From Lentibacillus sp. CBA3610 (GTDB lineage Bacteria; Bacillota; Bacilli; Bacillales; Amphibacillaceae), in the NCBI RefSeq assembly GCF_013373365.1, contig NZ_CP035925.1, positions 2,728,001 through 2,792,000 on the forward strand: a DNA stretch of 64,000 nucleotides. Reading direction: 5' to 3'. Every line of letters starts with the position of its first letter. Position 1 is the stretch's first letter. The position numbers and the translations under genes were made by a program. This document shows, piece by piece, positions 35,205 to 50,488 of this stretch. Under the pieces are notes generated by a model, which worked only from the letters and a program-made list of their open reading frames with translations, was not told the DNA's origin and did not search any database.

Positions 35205-35236
35205 CAAAAAACAGATGTGTAGAACATCTGTTTTAT
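35205..35236 (-). terminator. Terminator of the murAA locus
   Basis: AAAACAGATGT - GTAGAAC - ACATCTGTTTT with T residues on both sides. Confidence 0.75.
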
Positions 35237-35253
35237 AATAATAGCTATTCATG

Positions 35254-36615
35254 TTAGGATTGGGATAATTCTGCTATAACATTATCATGCGGCGTTTCGA
35301 CTTGTTCGAATGGATTAACGTGATCGCCGTTTTTTCATCCACCCGTTCAATATCAGCACCCAACCTGGCCATTTATTGGCAAAATCGACGTAGCCCCCGA
35401 TCAAGGTGTCTCAATTCTGTAACACGGTGGAATCCGTCGGCACTAAACCTGCCAAAAATCAGGGCAGCCCGCCGCACGTAAATCAGTTTGCTGCGACCTC
35501 TCAGCACCCTGCAGATCAGCCGGGGCCTTCCGATAATAACACTCGCCCTTTCAATTTTTCATTTTCGGCATTCATACGCCGAAATTCTTCGACGTGCATA
35601 AAACGATTTACAAACACCGTTTCGGTAATAACACTTGTGGCCATAAGCATCCAGCATAAGAGCCATCATTTGTGACTGCATATCGGTCGGAAAATCCCGG
35701 GTGCGGCAATGTTTTTTAATAATCAGTCGCAAAGTAAATTTATCAGGGCCAATGACACGAACGCCATTTTTCTTCTTCATTGATCGTAACGCCCCCATTT
35801 CTTCCAGCTTGGAAATGAACTGAACGCAAAATGCTCACTTTCGACATTTTGAATTAAGATAATTGCCGCCCCCGGAAATGGCTCCGGCCACCATGAACGT
35901 ACCAGCCTCGACGCGATCCGGAATAATTTGTGTGTTCAGTACCATACAATTTTCAACACCTCAATCCGGATCGTTTCCGTGCCAGCACCTACTACTTTTT
36001 GCACCCATTTATTCCAGGAAGATTTGCCAAAAACAACTATTTCAGGTTTCTTTCGCACAGTTCTCAATAATGGTTTTACCTCTGCAGTGCTGCAGCCATC
36101 ATAATATTTTCAGTGGCTCCCACACTTGGCATATCCAAATAAATCTTAGCACCATGAAGGCGTTCGGGAGCTTCAACTTCAACGTACCCGTTACCCAAAC
36201 GTGTACCTGTGCCCATTGCTTCGAATCCTTAAATGCAAGTCAATCGGCCGTGGATCCAATGCGCATCCCACCTGGGCATGGCAATTGGCATCACCATACC
36301 CCGCGCTAACAATGGTCCAAGCACCCAAATACAGAAGCACGCATTTTTCGCACATATTCAAAGGGAGCCTCTGTTTGTAATTGGTTTGACGCATCGACAT
36401 TGACTGTATTATTTTCAAATTGCACTTCTGCATTCATGTTCCGTAATACTTCATTAATTGTATACACATCCGCCAGCACGGGAACATCTTTAATAACGCT
36501 TTTTCCTTCGCTGCCAGCATACTGGCAGTTATGACTGGCAGAACAGCATTTTGGCTCCTTCCACTTTGACAGAGCCATTCAGTGGTTTCCCGCCTTTTAC
36601 GATGATTTTTTCCAT
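35254..36615 (-). pseudogene. murA: UDP-GlcNAc 1-carboxyvinyltransferase MurAA, multiple frameshifts
   Basis: A start at 36615 reads [20 protein letters not shown], then [20 protein letters not shown], after which the frame breaks. [20 protein letters not shown] and [13 protein letters not shown] follow in a second frame, GCALDPRPIDLHL in another, [14 protein letters not shown] later, and [31 protein letters not shown] and GADIERVDEK near the 3' end. These are in MurAA order over the full length, so the gene is complete in outline but carries perhaps eight or more small indels. The enzyme makes the first committed peptidoglycan precursor. A second murA (63392-64000) looks intact. Decay or local sequence error cannot be told apart here. 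Confidence 0.85.
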
Positions 36616-36644
36616 ATTCTATTCCCCTTATTCGATTCACTATA

Positions 36645-37371
36645 TTAATATTCATTAATCAGGATAGGTGTGCCCTATCGTCAGACGCGTGCTCTCTTGT
36701 GTTACCATTTTGGACCACCATTTGTATGTTCATCGGTTCATTCATTCGTATTTTTTGCTCCAACAGTGGTGTATACCCGTAACACAATCTTTTTAACGTT
36801 TGAATTTTCCACATTATCTGTTTGAGTTCGGATGTTCGTTAGTTGCAAAATTATGTTTGCATTTTTTATCAAATATAAGCACTATCTATTTTTAGCATCA
36901 AATGTTTGTTGTTAGACAAGCAAATTTTGTCGACTTATTTGTGAAGTATGTCGAATTTAATGTCGTCCACACGATTAAATAGCTGTCAGCGATCGAATCA
37001 TTTCCAGTTTTTCCTTGCAATACCACAACAAGTTCTGATTATACATTGTTTTCCTCCGGAATGACAACATTATAGGATTCGGAAATACTTCCTTCTTTTT
37101 GTACGCGCTCAAAGAAATATTTTACAGCGTTTTTATCTTCTGTACGAGAGACCTTGTAACTATTTTTGTCCTGAAGTTCTTCCAAAATTTGCTCGAATCT
37201 TATCACGATTCATTTCTTCTTTATCGTCACTTCCAGGGTATCGACTTGTTATGTTTTTACCGGTTACAACAGATGCAAATAGTCAGTTCATCCGTTTGTT
37301 TTGCAAATGCTGCTGTGTTCCATGGGTCATTAATAATAAATGATAATGAATATAATGCTAGTATTTCTCAC
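36645..37371 (-). pseudogene. ywmB: YwmB-family (TATA-box-like) protein, frameshifted
   Basis: It lies exactly where B. subtilis has ywmB, between murAA and ywzB. A GTG at 37371 begins VRNTSIIFIII, a signal-like stretch. ELQDKNSYKVSRTEDKNAVK and YFFERVQKEGSISESYNVVI (in a different frame) and the end NEPMNIQMVVQNG, LTIGTPILINEY recall the YwmB family ending (MNLQIALRS ... GTPIVTTEY). Several indels interrupt it. The function of YwmB is poorly known; the fold is a secreted TATA-box-binding-like domain. Confidence 0.6.
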
Positions 37372-37517
37372 AAAAAAACCCCCTTGTTTTTTACTATATT
37401 AATAGTATAAAACAAAAGGGGCTTGTACCATTACGATAAAAATTCGGGATTTTAGATTTTAAACTTATTTTGTACACGGACAAATTTGGGTAAAGGCAGT
37501 CTTAAGGAAAATTTAAA

Positions 37518-37775
37518 CTATCGTAAAGAAACGGCGCCTTTAAAATAGATACTATCAGATCTGTGAACCATTGTATAAAACTCAAGGAAAAAGCGGCTGA
37601 CACCTGTTCCGATAACGATTGTTATGAATACAATCAGAATTCTTGCTTCGGTTTCACGCCCTTTTCTGATGAGCGCATCAATATTAATGGTTGTGATGAC
37701 TCGCCATGTAATATATATAAATATTAAATGTGATATCATACTTATGATTGCTGTTACGCCAATTGAAGAAAACAT
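37518..37775 (-). CDS. ywzB: DUF1146 membrane protein YwzB
   Basis: 85 residues, intact. It has two membrane helices (VTAIISMISHLIFIYITWRV and LIVFITIVIGTGVSRFFLEF) separated by the conserved basic loop with LIRKGRETEAR. This is DUF1146, found next to the ATP synthase operon in Bacillaceae. The start ATG at 37775 follows AAAGGTG. Function unknown. It is one of the few unbroken genes in 35-40 kb. Confidence 0.85.
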   Translation of the reverse strand: MFSSIGVTAIISMISHLIFIYITWRVITTINIDALIRKGRETEARILIVFITIVIGTGVSRFFLEFYTMVHRSDSIYFKGAVSLR

Positions 37776-38094
37776 AATTCCACACCTTTATCTGTTATCA
37801 AAAATCGCTTGACTCATATCATTGTTACTTTGCCACGTAAATCAAGCTGATGTCAATTAATTGCACAGCTGCAATAAGGATTTCCGAATCGACTTTTTCT
37901 TTTTTATGCCCGGGAAAATATCGACAGAAAATATTTGTGCTTTTCGTTGGTTTTTTGCCGTGTTTCTGTGATTTATTTCGCTAGTGTAGCGGTCTAAATT
38001 TGATATTCCTGTTCCCGGCAGGTATGTCGCATTCAGGATTTTGGGACAAATTGAAGTTATGCGGCTATGCCAGGGTTCGAGGTCAGTTGCGTTT

Positions 38095-38555
38095 TCAACA
38101 TCCATGTTTGGAGATTCGAGCCCATGTTGCGTTTTCCGGCCCATTTTTGCGATTGCGCCCATATTTGCGTTTCCGGCCCATATTTTGCGATCTCGAGCCC
38201 CATTGCGTTTTCGGCCCATATTTGCGAATTCACGACCATGTTGCGATCTCGAGCCCATTTTGCTTACGCCATTTTTGCGATCTCGAGCCCATGTTTGAAA
38301 TTCCGAGCCATGTTTTGATTTCCCGCCCATGTTTGCATCTTCCGCGCCCATATTTGCGTTTTCCGGCCCTTTGCGAATCACGCCCAATATTTGCGATCCG
38401 AGCCCATTTTGAATTCGAGCCCATTTTGTGAATTTCCCGCCCATGTTTGCATCTCGGCCATATTTGCGTTTTTCCGGCCCATATTTGCGAATTCACCGCC
38501 CATATTTGCGATCTCGAGCCCATGTTTTGTAAATTCGAGCCCATGTTTCTGTTCA
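38095..38555. repeat. Family B tandem array 3 (about 22 irregular units, no NERD gene)
   Basis: Units with GCCCATGTTTG, GCCCATATTTGCG and GAGCCCATTTTG at about 20 bp, but with many one- and two-base gaps compared with arrays 1, 2 and 4. It lies between ywzB and atpC. The irregularity matches the indel load of the surrounding genes. Region 37776-38094 holds no gene that I can support. Confidence 0.82.
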
Positions 38556-38612
38556 CCCTGACATACGTATGTCCACAGCTCCCAGTTCACTGTCGTCTAT
38601 GCAGCTGCAAAC

Positions 38613-38660
38613 GTAAAAAAATCCTTATAAACAAAAACTGTTATAAGAGATTTTTTTACA
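38613..38660. terminator. Hairpin with T runs after array B3
   Basis: AAAAAAATCCTTATAA and TTATAAGAGATTTTTTT around ACAAAAACTG. Confidence 0.65.
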
Positions 38661-38667
38661 ATCCCCA

Positions 38668-38740
38668 TGGCAATAGGCAATAAAATCCGCCAGAATACGG
38701 CGAATAACTGTCCCTAAATGTCCGATTCGGCTCAACTAAA
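38668..38740. repeat. Dispersed repeat family D, copy 3
   Basis: AATCCGCC-AGAATA-CGGCG then ACTGTCCCTAAATGTCCGAT, as in copy 2. It lies at the 3' side of atpC, as copy 2 does for fabZ. Confidence 0.65.
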
Positions 38741-38745
38741 CAATT

Positions 38746-38767
38746 CAGCGGGCAAAGCCGCCCGCTG
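38746..38767 (-). terminator. Terminator of the ATP synthase operon
   Basis: CAGCGGGC - AAAGCC - GCCCGCTG, eight pairs, just after the atpC stop. Confidence 0.65.
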
Positions 38768-38781
38768 ATTGAAGTTTCGCT

Positions 38782-39187
<406 letters not shown>

Positions 39188-39306
39188 TTGTAACCCCTCC
39201 TAAGAGACAGGTAAATAGCTGGATGGAACGCTGCAGCACACCGTTCGCTATTTTTACGATATACGCGTGATTGCTGAGCCTTCATCCAGTATTATGTCTG
39301 TAATTA

Positions 39307-40749
<1,443 letters not shown>

Positions 40750-40777
40750 CTATCCTACTATCGAACGCCTCAAAGAG

Positions 40778-41719
<942 letters not shown>

Positions 41720-41742
41720 TTATCCAAACTCTTTTGTATAGA

Positions 41743-41982
41743 TGTTCAAAAAGTCCGGTGAAAATGACACATCATACAGGGGATCTTCTGTGCCTGCGAT
41801 TACTCGGCACAAAAAAGATTGCTAAAACCGCCCACGTCCTGTGGCGGGCGCAGAAGTCACCACCTCCTGTGGAAGCTCGTTGGCTTGTTTTTGCGCTACT
41901 CATGTATCTAAATCCATACATTCGTTGCTCAAAACTGCGCCGCCTCGAACTTCTCGGTCCTTTTCATCCTCCTTTTTGAACA
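41743..41982. mobile_element. MITE-like element, family E copy 1 (between atpA and atpG)
   Basis: 240 bases bounded by perfect 11 bp inverted ends, TGTTCAAAAAG and CTTTTTGAACA, with no coding capacity. TATAG lies close to both outer sides, a possible target duplication offset by a few bases. It occupies the normally short atpA-atpG gap. Part of it recurs at 61888-62055. Confidence 0.65.
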
Positions 41983-42000
41983 CGCACTTATAGCTAATCA

Positions 42001-43519
<1,519 letters not shown>

Positions 43520-43534
43520 TCACCCCTATCGTCA

Positions 43535-44074
43535 TTAGTCTGCTGTGACAACATTCCGCTCAATTCGTCTTAATTTGGCACTAATGGTTCCATCATAAAT
43601 GGTGTTGCCGATTTGCAGTTTAATGCCACCAAGCACTGATGGATCCACAATCGTTTGAATCTTAACGGCCTGTTTATTAAAACGCTTTGCAAATGTCTCT
43701 TCAAGCTGTTTTCTTTCGTCATCCGACAATTCCCGAACTGAATATACTTTAGCTTCTGCAATTCCTTTCACATCATTTACCATCCGGGTAAAATGGTCAG
43801 TAATGGACGGCACGAGGCCAATGCGGTCACGGGTTATCAATAATTTCATCGTGTTTATCACATCATTCGAAAACCCTTGAAATACCTCGTCAATAAATGC
43901 TTTTTTCCTGTCATTATTAACACGCGGATGTTCCAGGAATGGTGCAAGCTGTTCATTTTCATCAAAAATCGATTTCAGGACATGAAACTCGCTGGCCAAT
44001 TGCTCTAATATTCCTTTTTCGTCTCCGAGTTGGAAAAGAGCCTCTGCATAGCGATTGGCAACTACTTCACTCAT
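43535..44074 (-). CDS. atpH: ATP synthase delta subunit
   Basis: 179 residues, intact, usual length. The start ATG (44074) overlaps the atpF stop by four bases, behind AGGAG. It opens [20 protein letters not shown] and has the conserved C-terminal block [20 protein letters not shown]. Delta links F1 to the peripheral stalk formed by subunit b. Confidence 0.95.
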   Translation of the reverse strand: MSEVVANRYAEALFQLGDEKGILEQLASEFHVLKSIFDENEQLAPFLEHPRVNNDRKKAFIDEVFQGFSNDVINTMKLLITRDRIGLVPSITDHFTRMVNDVKGIAEAKVYSVRELSDDERKQLEETFAKRFNKQAVKIQTIVDPSVLGGIKLQIGNTIYDGTISAKLRRIERNVVTAD

Positions 44075-44598
44075 TGCTCTTCTCCTACCTCTTTAATATA
44101 TTCGTTAATCAGCTCTTCCTGATCCTGTTCACTGATTTCTTTTTCAATTACTTTACTGGCAATTAATACAGATAATGAAGCGACTTTGTCCTGAAGTGTC
44201 TGAATCGCTTTTTCTTTTTCATTTTCGATTTCTTCCTGTGCTGATTCCTTGATGCGATCTGCCTCTTGACGAGCGGATGCGATAATATCCTTCTCCTGTT
44301 TCTGGCCGGCATTTCTCGCATCTTCAATAATCTTCTGTGCTTCCTGTTTTGTCTGCTTCAGTTGTTCATTTGCCTCTGTCCGTGCCTTTTCAGCCTCCGC
44401 ACGGTCCTGTTCAGCAGCTTCAATTTCGCCGGCGACATGCTCTTCACGTTTCTGCATGACGTTCAAGAGCGGTCCCCAGGCAAACTTTTTCAGTAACCAT
44501 AGCAGTAACAGGAAGAAAAATAACTGGGTAAGCATGTCCCCAACCTGCAGTCCGCCAACGCTGGCTGCAATGACTGGAACACCAATAGATGAATGCAC
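44071..44598 (-). CDS. atpF: ATP synthase b subunit
   Basis: 175 residues from the GTG at 44598, seven bases after AAAGGAGTG; the longer frame to 44616 runs through that ribosome site. One membrane helix ([20 protein letters not shown]) is followed by a long charged coiled coil ([20 protein letters not shown] to [20 protein letters not shown]). It is the peripheral stalk of F0. It lies between broken atpE and intact atpH. Confidence 0.93.
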   Translation of the reverse strand: MHSSIGVPVIAASVGGLQVGDMLTQLFFFLLLLWLLKKFAWGPLLNVMQKREEHVAGEIEAAEQDRAEAEKARTEANEQLKQTKQEAQKIIEDARNAGQKQEKDIIASARQEADRIKESAQEEIENEKEKAIQTLQDKVASLSVLIASKVIEKEISEQDQEELINEYIKEVGEEQ

Positions 44599-44640
44599 AG
44601 TACTCACTCCTTTCACAATACGTCGGGTTGGTTATATTCA

Positions 44641-44980
<340 letters not shown>

Positions 44981-45022
44981 TGAAATTTCCTCCTTTTATT
45001 AGTAAAGCTGGTTTGTTTTTAA

Positions 45023-45747
<725 letters not shown>

Positions 45748-45773
45748 CTATGCTTGACTTTCAGGAAAATACC

Positions 45774-46160
45774 TTATTCTAGCTGTTTTCCTTTTGCGGT
45801 GAAGGTTCGGATTCCAAACTCCAGCATCATAATACAATAGGATGTTCCCAACCCGGCGACAACAGCGAGAATATGGAAATATTCCTCAAAACGCGATGCA
45901 ATGACAATAGCTAGTCCCACTGCAGCTAAACGCGAAAAGGTTCCGATTCCGTAAACTGATTTTCCTTCAGCTACAGCCTCACCGAGTAGTCTGATTTTTC
46001 GCTGCAAAATCCACATATTAAAAAAGCTGGCTGAACTTCCGAGCAATAGACCGAGGAAAATCGTTGGGTATGAGGAGAATCCTGCTCCCAATACCAAGAG
46101 TGCAAGAAGGTACAACATCCACTTACGCTGACGTATTACCATTTGATTATAATGTGACAT
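45774..46160 (-). CDS. atpI: ATP synthase protein I
   Basis: 128 residues, intact, from the ATG at 46160 behind GGGGGAAG. It has four hydrophobic segments (for example WMLYLLALLVLGAGFSSYPT and IFLGLLLGSSASFFNMWILQ). AtpI helps assemble the c-ring and/or takes part in Mg uptake. It is the first gene of the ATP synthase operon. The 410 bases upstream (46161-46572) must hold the operon promoter, but I cannot point to a convincing one. Confidence 0.9.
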   Translation of the reverse strand: MSHYNQMVIRQRKWMLYLLALLVLGAGFSSYPTIFLGLLLGSSASFFNMWILQRKIRLLGEAVAEGKSVYGIGTFSRLAAVGLAIVIASRFEEYFHILAVVAGLGTSYCIMMLEFGIRTFTAKGKQLE

Positions 46161-46572
46161 CGTTCACACTTCCCCCAATAGAGGATGCCCAAAATTTTGA
46201 ACATATTTTATTTTCTGAGTAGTGAGCATCGTCACGCCATATGTCGCGTTAAAAGGATATGATTAACACAGCATAAATACGTTGCACCTATCATGACTGA
46301 ATTTGGTGAAACCATTACCATTCCACACTAAGCTAGTGTACATTAGCCGCTATCTATTGTCAATTAGAATCGGGTCAAAAAACACGGCTGCCATGATAAG
46401 GGTTTATGCATCGTCAATGGGCTGGTTCCGACATGATTTAAGCACATCCTGATTACTTATTATATAGGAAAAAAGCCACTTTTGTTGTGAACATTATTTG
46501 ACAATCTATTCCTTTTTTTGATATATATCTGAAATGTTTTTAGAGGGTCTCAGCCAATATGCCGTGCTGTCC

Positions 46573-48750
46573 TTATGATTGCTCCTCAATATAAATTCCG
46601 GTCTGATAGCTTTCCATTTCGCCGGTTTCGAGTTTAACATTGATAACAGCCAGATACTGCCCCGGTTTCCCAAGCTCCGATTGATCAATCTGACCCTTAT
46701 TCAAACCTACCTGCAGATCATCCGATGTCAGCAGTGTCCGTTCATATACAAGCGTTTGCGGGTGATATAACATAACATCAATGCTCTCAGCCGGATCGGT
46801 CAAATAAAGCTGGTAAGCATATGTGTCATCAGAAAATGGCTTCAATGTGAAGTCAAATCCCATTGCTTTCGGGTGGTCGGCTGTTTGATTAACAAAAAGG
46901 TAAGGAAGCTGATATTTCTCATCCTGCTGGTTCAATGTCAGCCAGCCTTGATGAATACCTTTATCGATTTGATTTCCATTAACCTTCAACTCGATAGGAA
47001 CGGTCGTTGTTTCTCCCTTCTCCAGTGTGAAACTTAACGGCAGATCCCAGGTCAGCCCTTTTTCTTTGTCCGGTATGGAAAATCTATACGTCTGTGGCTC
47101 ATCGGATTTATTTTCAATTTTTATATCCATTGTTTTCGTTTTCTGATTTCCGCCGATTTTGCCGAATGATAATAATGGGTCTTCAATGACCGTTGTACTA
47201 TTGATGGCTTTTTCCGGCTGAATGTTGCCGGCACCCTGTATTATCGGTTCATAGAATTCTGAACCACCATCCCGGACTCTTGTTGCTGTCGTTTTTAACG
47301 CACCGGTCAACTCGCTGGCTGTCCAATCGGGATGAGCTTCCATTAAAAGGGCCATCGCTCCGGTAACTTGTGGAGCTGCCATGCTCGTACCCTGCAGCTC
47401 CTGATAGCCACCGGGAATCGTGCTTAAGATGTTTGTACCAGGTGCGCTGACGTCCGGTTTCAAATCCCAGTTCACGGTAACAGGCCCCCTGGAACTGAAA
47501 TCAGCCATCGTTTGTTCGGTCGTTTCATATTCTGTTTCAAGGTAAAGATTGTTATCTTGACCATTTTGCATGAGCCATTCACCATCTTCCCGAGCGATTG
47601 ACGCAACAGGTATCTCAATGGAATCTTGTGTATCAGACATCATACCCTGAAAGTGGCCCGGTTCATTATTGTATATGACAGCGGCAACTGCACCTGCTTC
47701 CTGTGCCTTGAGAGCCATCTCGGAAAAAGGCATTTCACCGCGTTCCATCAGGGCAATCTTCCCTTGAGCGTTCTGCCCGTTAAAAACGTCCACGTCATAG
47801 CTTTTGCCCAGTTTCCATGGCTTCGATCCTCCCATTTCGATCAGAGGAATATGTTTGTCCTGCAGCGATTCCACTAAATATGGAACGGTCAGCGGATTTG
47901 ACGTCGCACCGACAGAAAGGGCATTGGCCGCTGTTGCCGGCGAACCGACTGTCCAATTTTCCGGACCGGCATTGCCATTTGCTATGACTACAGGCACACC
48001 AAGATCCACAGCCCGATCAACTGCAACACTGGTCGGGAAATCCGGGCCATTCACAGCATTTCCCAACGACAGATTGATAATATCGGCACCATCGTCAACC
48101 GCCTGTTCCAATGCAGCAATCACTTGGACGGACGTACCCATACCACCCGGACCCAGTGCACGATAAGCATGAATGTCGGCATCCGGAGCAACTCCCTGCA
48201 ACTCACCGTCTGCAGCTATGATGCCTGCAACATGAGTGCCATGCATCGTTGGCATTCCTTCTGAAGCTTTTGTTTCCATTGGATCGTCATCAAGATCTAC
48301 CAAATCGTAACCACCGGCAAAATTTCCAGCGAGGTCCGGGTGGTCGTAATCAATTCCCGTATCAATCACCGCAACCTGAACACCTTCTCCTGTGTAGGAC
48401 GTCCGATTCAGAGCTGACGGCATCACGCTATTTTCAGTTTCCTCCAGGGCCTCCAGCTGTGTTTCATAAGTGGTGACGGGATGAACGGCCTGGATGAAGT
48501 CAAGTGATTCTATTTGTTCAAATTGCCTCGGATCTGCTTTCAAGGCCAGACCATTGAATAATGTTTCATATGAAGCAATCACGTCGATCTGGGGATGATA
48601 TGTTTCAAGATACATTTTATGTTCTTCCGGATTTCCATCGACTTCAATGATGATGGACGCTTCTTCTGTATTATCGGTCATTGCTGTAACGGATGCCGGG
48701 AAGAGCGATATGGTAATGGTAATTGTGAGGAGCATTAAGAAACGATGCAT
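46573..48750 (-). CDS. Secreted subtilisin-family serine protease (Vpr-like)
   Basis: 725 residues from the ATG at 48750, behind AAAAGGAG. Order: signal peptide (MHRFLMLLTITITISLFPAS), inhibitor-type propeptide (about 25-110), peptidase S8 core, and a C-terminal beta region. The catalytic triad is in VQVAVIDTGIDYDHPDLAGN (Asp), MHGTHVAGIIAADGELQGVA (His) and LQGTSMAAPQVTGAMALLME (Ser). A protease-associated insert (about 305-420, GKIALMERGEMPFSEMALKA) lies between the His and Ser parts. This is the plan of B. subtilis Vpr (806 residues), somewhat shorter. It stands between atpI and upp, which are adjacent in B. subtilis. Confidence 0.9.
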   Translation of the reverse strand: MHRFLMLLTITITISLFPASVTAMTDNTEEASIIIEVDGNPEEHKMYLETYHPQIDVIASYETLFNGLALKADPRQFEQIESLDFIQAVHPVTTYETQLEALEETENSVMPSALNRTSYTGEGVQVAVIDTGIDYDHPDLAGNFAGGYDLVDLDDDPMETKASEGMPTMHGTHVAGIIAADGELQGVAPDADIHAYRALGPGGMGTSVQVIAALEQAVDDGADIINLSLGNAVNGPDFPTSVAVDRAVDLGVPVVIANGNAGPENWTVGSPATAANALSVGATSNPLTVPYLVESLQDKHIPLIEMGGSKPWKLGKSYDVDVFNGQNAQGKIALMERGEMPFSEMALKAQEAGAVAAVIYNNEPGHFQGMMSDTQDSIEIPVASIAREDGEWLMQNGQDNNLYLETEYETTEQTMADFSSRGPVTVNWDLKPDVSAPGTNILSTIPGGYQELQGTSMAAPQVTGAMALLMEAHPDWTASELTGALKTTATRVRDGGSEFYEPIIQGAGNIQPEKAINSTTVIEDPLLSFGKIGGNQKTKTMDIKIENKSDEPQTYRFSIPDKEKGLTWDLPLSFTLEKGETTTVPIELKVNGNQIDKGIHQGWLTLNQQDEKYQLPYLFVNQTADHPKAMGFDFTLKPFSDDTYAYQLYLTDPAESIDVMLYHPQTLVYERTLLTSDDLQVGLNKGQIDQSELGKPGQYLAVINVKLETGEMESYQTGIYIEEQS

Positions 48751-48914
48751 GAATGAGACTCCTTTTCATGTTGATATATAGAGGTAGTATTTGAAACAGA
48801 AAGGGTTAACATACATTTGGTGCCTGCATATACGTTATGAAAAATGTTGGCTTCGTCTGTCGATGGTTCGGGGACCAATTTTCCTGTTTGTGATCAGACG
48901 TTCTCCGTGCTCGC

Positions 48915-49290
48915 GCCCATAAGGCCCATGTTTCGGTTCTCGCGCCCATGTTTCGGTTTTCCAGCCCATGTTTTAGCTTTCCAGCCCATGTTTCGGCTTT
49001 CCCGGCCCATGTTTCGGCTTTTCAGCCCATGTTTCGGCTTTCCGGCCCATGTTTCGGTTTTCCCGGCCCATGTTTCGGCTTTCCAGCCCATGTTTCGGCT
49101 TTCCGGCCCATGTTTCGGTTTTCCGGCCCATGTTTTAGCTTTCCAGCCCATGTTTCGGCTTTCCAGCCCATGTTTTGGTTTTTCGGCACATGTTTTAGCT
49201 TTCCAGCCCATATTTTGTTTTCCAGCCCATGTTTCGGTTTTCCAGCCCATGTTTTCTCGCACGCGCTCATGTTTCCCGTCTAGTGCCCAT
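48915..49290. repeat. Family B tandem array 4 (about 18 units, no NERD gene)
   Basis: Very regular 20 bp units CCAGCCCATGTTTCGGCTTT, with variants GGTTTT, TTAGCTTT and CCGG for CCAG. There is no trimer order here: the units are nearly uniform. The array lies between the vpr-like and upp genes. Confidence 0.93.
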
Positions 49291-49324
49291 ATCCTCAGCC
49301 TTACATACTTGCCTGAACACAACA

Positions 49325-49358
49325 GAGGATCCGGCTCATCGCCGGATCCTCCTTTTTC
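49325..49358. terminator. Hairpin at the end of upp
   Basis: GAGGATCCGGC - TCATC - GCCGGATCCTC, eleven perfect pairs, followed by CTTTTT on the plus strand. On the minus strand the run is TGTTGTGTT. Confidence 0.7.
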
Positions 49359-49382
49359 TGTTTATTTAAAGTCTCACTTGAA

Positions 49383-50012
49383 TTATTTCGTCCCATATAA
49401 CCGGTCACCGGCATCACCAAGCCCGGGAATAATATAGCCGTGGTCACTCAACTTTTCATCAAGAGCACCAAGAAAAATATCAACATCAGGATGATCGTTT
49501 TGAATGACCTCCACGCCTTCTGGTGCTGCAACCAGGCACATCAGGCGTATTTGCTTTGCTCCGCGTTTTTTCAAGGAGTGGATGGCATCATTGGCCGATC
49601 CGCCCGTTGCCAGCATTGGATCAATAACAATCAATTCACGTTCTTCAATGTCAGAAGGCAGTTTAATGTAATATTCATGCGGTTTCAGGGTTTCCGGATC
49701 ACGATATAAACCGACATGTCCGACGCGGGCAGCCGGAATCAATTTCAGCATCCCATCGACCATGCCAAGCCCGGCGCGCAGAATTGGTATCAGTCCGATT
49801 TTTTTGCCGGCAAGCACCTGTGCTTGGGCTTCCATTACCGGGGTTTCAACCGTTTTTTCCTGCAATGGCAAATTACGTGTGATTTCAAACGCCATCAGCA
49901 TGGCAACCTCATCAACCAGTTCGCGGAATTCTTTTGTTCCGGTATGTTTGTCGCGTATGTACGTCAATTTGTGTTGAATTAACGGATGATCCAGTACGTG
50001 TACATTTCCCAT
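49383..50012 (-). CDS. upp: Uracil phosphoribosyltransferase
   Basis: 209 residues from the ATG at 50012, aligned with the standard start [20 protein letters not shown]; a GTG at 50024 is in frame. It makes UMP from uracil and PRPP in the cytoplasm. The PRPP loop is [20 protein letters not shown] and the uracil-site region is [18 protein letters not shown]. It follows glyA as in B. subtilis, though a family A/F array separates them. Confidence 0.96.
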   Translation of the reverse strand: MGNVHVLDHPLIQHKLTYIRDKHTGTKEFRELVDEVAMLMAFEITRNLPLQEKTVETPVMEAQAQVLAGKKIGLIPILRAGLGMVDGMLKLIPAARVGHVGLYRDPETLKPHEYYIKLPSDIEERELIVIDPMLATGGSANDAIHSLKKRGAKQIRLMCLVAAPEGVEVIQNDHPDVDIFLGALDEKLSDHGYIIPGLGDAGDRLYGTK

Positions 50013-50158
50013 TTCACCGATCACTCCTTAATATTATTGGCATCCTTCAAATTGTACTGAAAAATGGACATGCTTGCAAGTACGATTGAAAGTTGAAAAA
50101 AATATGTAATGTAAGCACAGGATTGATCTGATTCTCAAGTCTTGCAATCTTAGACGAT

Positions 50159-50182
50159 GATTTTTGGCCGCTGCCAAAAATC
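50159..50182. repeat. Family A hairpin beside array A5
   Basis: GATTTTTGG - CCGCTG - CCAAAAATC. The 130 bases between it and upp show nothing else. Confidence 0.6.
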
Positions 50183-50204
50183 GCCCCCCTTCTGAATTCC
50201 GGTA

Positions 50205-50445
50205 CTATTGTTGCGCAAAATCATGTGCTGGTCGCGGAAAATAATATGTTTGAGTGCTCTTGCTTAAGGTTTGAGGCGGATTCGCTCAGGTTCAGACTGC
50301 TCTTGCTCTGGTTCAGAATGCTCCCGCTCTGGTTTGAGGCGATCTCGCTCAGATTTAGAGCTGATTCGCTCACTGTGCGAAATCCCCGTTTGTCGCGCGA
50401 ATAACCTAATTATCGCGCGATTCACTTCCGAATAGCGCGATTCCC
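50205..50445. repeat. Family A tandem array 5 with a nested family F array
   Basis: A-type units (TTGCGCAAAATCATGTGCTG; then TCGCGCGAATAACC, ATCGCGCGATTCAC and TAGCGCGATTCCCC near 50395-50445) border a central block of about six units of another 21 bp repeat at 50254-50372. Confidence 0.75.
50254..50372. repeat. Family F 21 bp tandem repeat (about 6 units) inside array A5
   Basis: Units such as GCTCAGGTTCAGACTGCTCTT, GCTCTGGTTCAGAATGCTCCC and GCTCTGGTTTGAGGCGATCTC. The unit length equals family A, but the core is different. This is the only copy in the window. Confidence 0.75.
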
Positions 50446-50451
50446 CACAAT

Positions 50452-50484
50452 GAAAAAGGATGTCCCCCAAAAAGGAACATCCCT
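50452..50484 (-). terminator. Terminator of glyA
   Basis: On the minus strand GGATGTTCC, loop, GGGACATCC, then TTTTTC. Confidence 0.8.
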
Positions 50485-50488
50485 TCAC

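Noticed and set aside
35559..36655. Several short 'genes' of 60-90 codons in the murAA region
   Set aside because: Each is a piece of MurAA in a different frame; reported as one frameshifted gene.
48844..49437. Possible CRISPR array in the GCCCATGTTTCGG region
   Set aside because: The units are directly contiguous with no unique spacers of 30 bp or more, the conserved core is only about 10 bp, and no cas genes are present.
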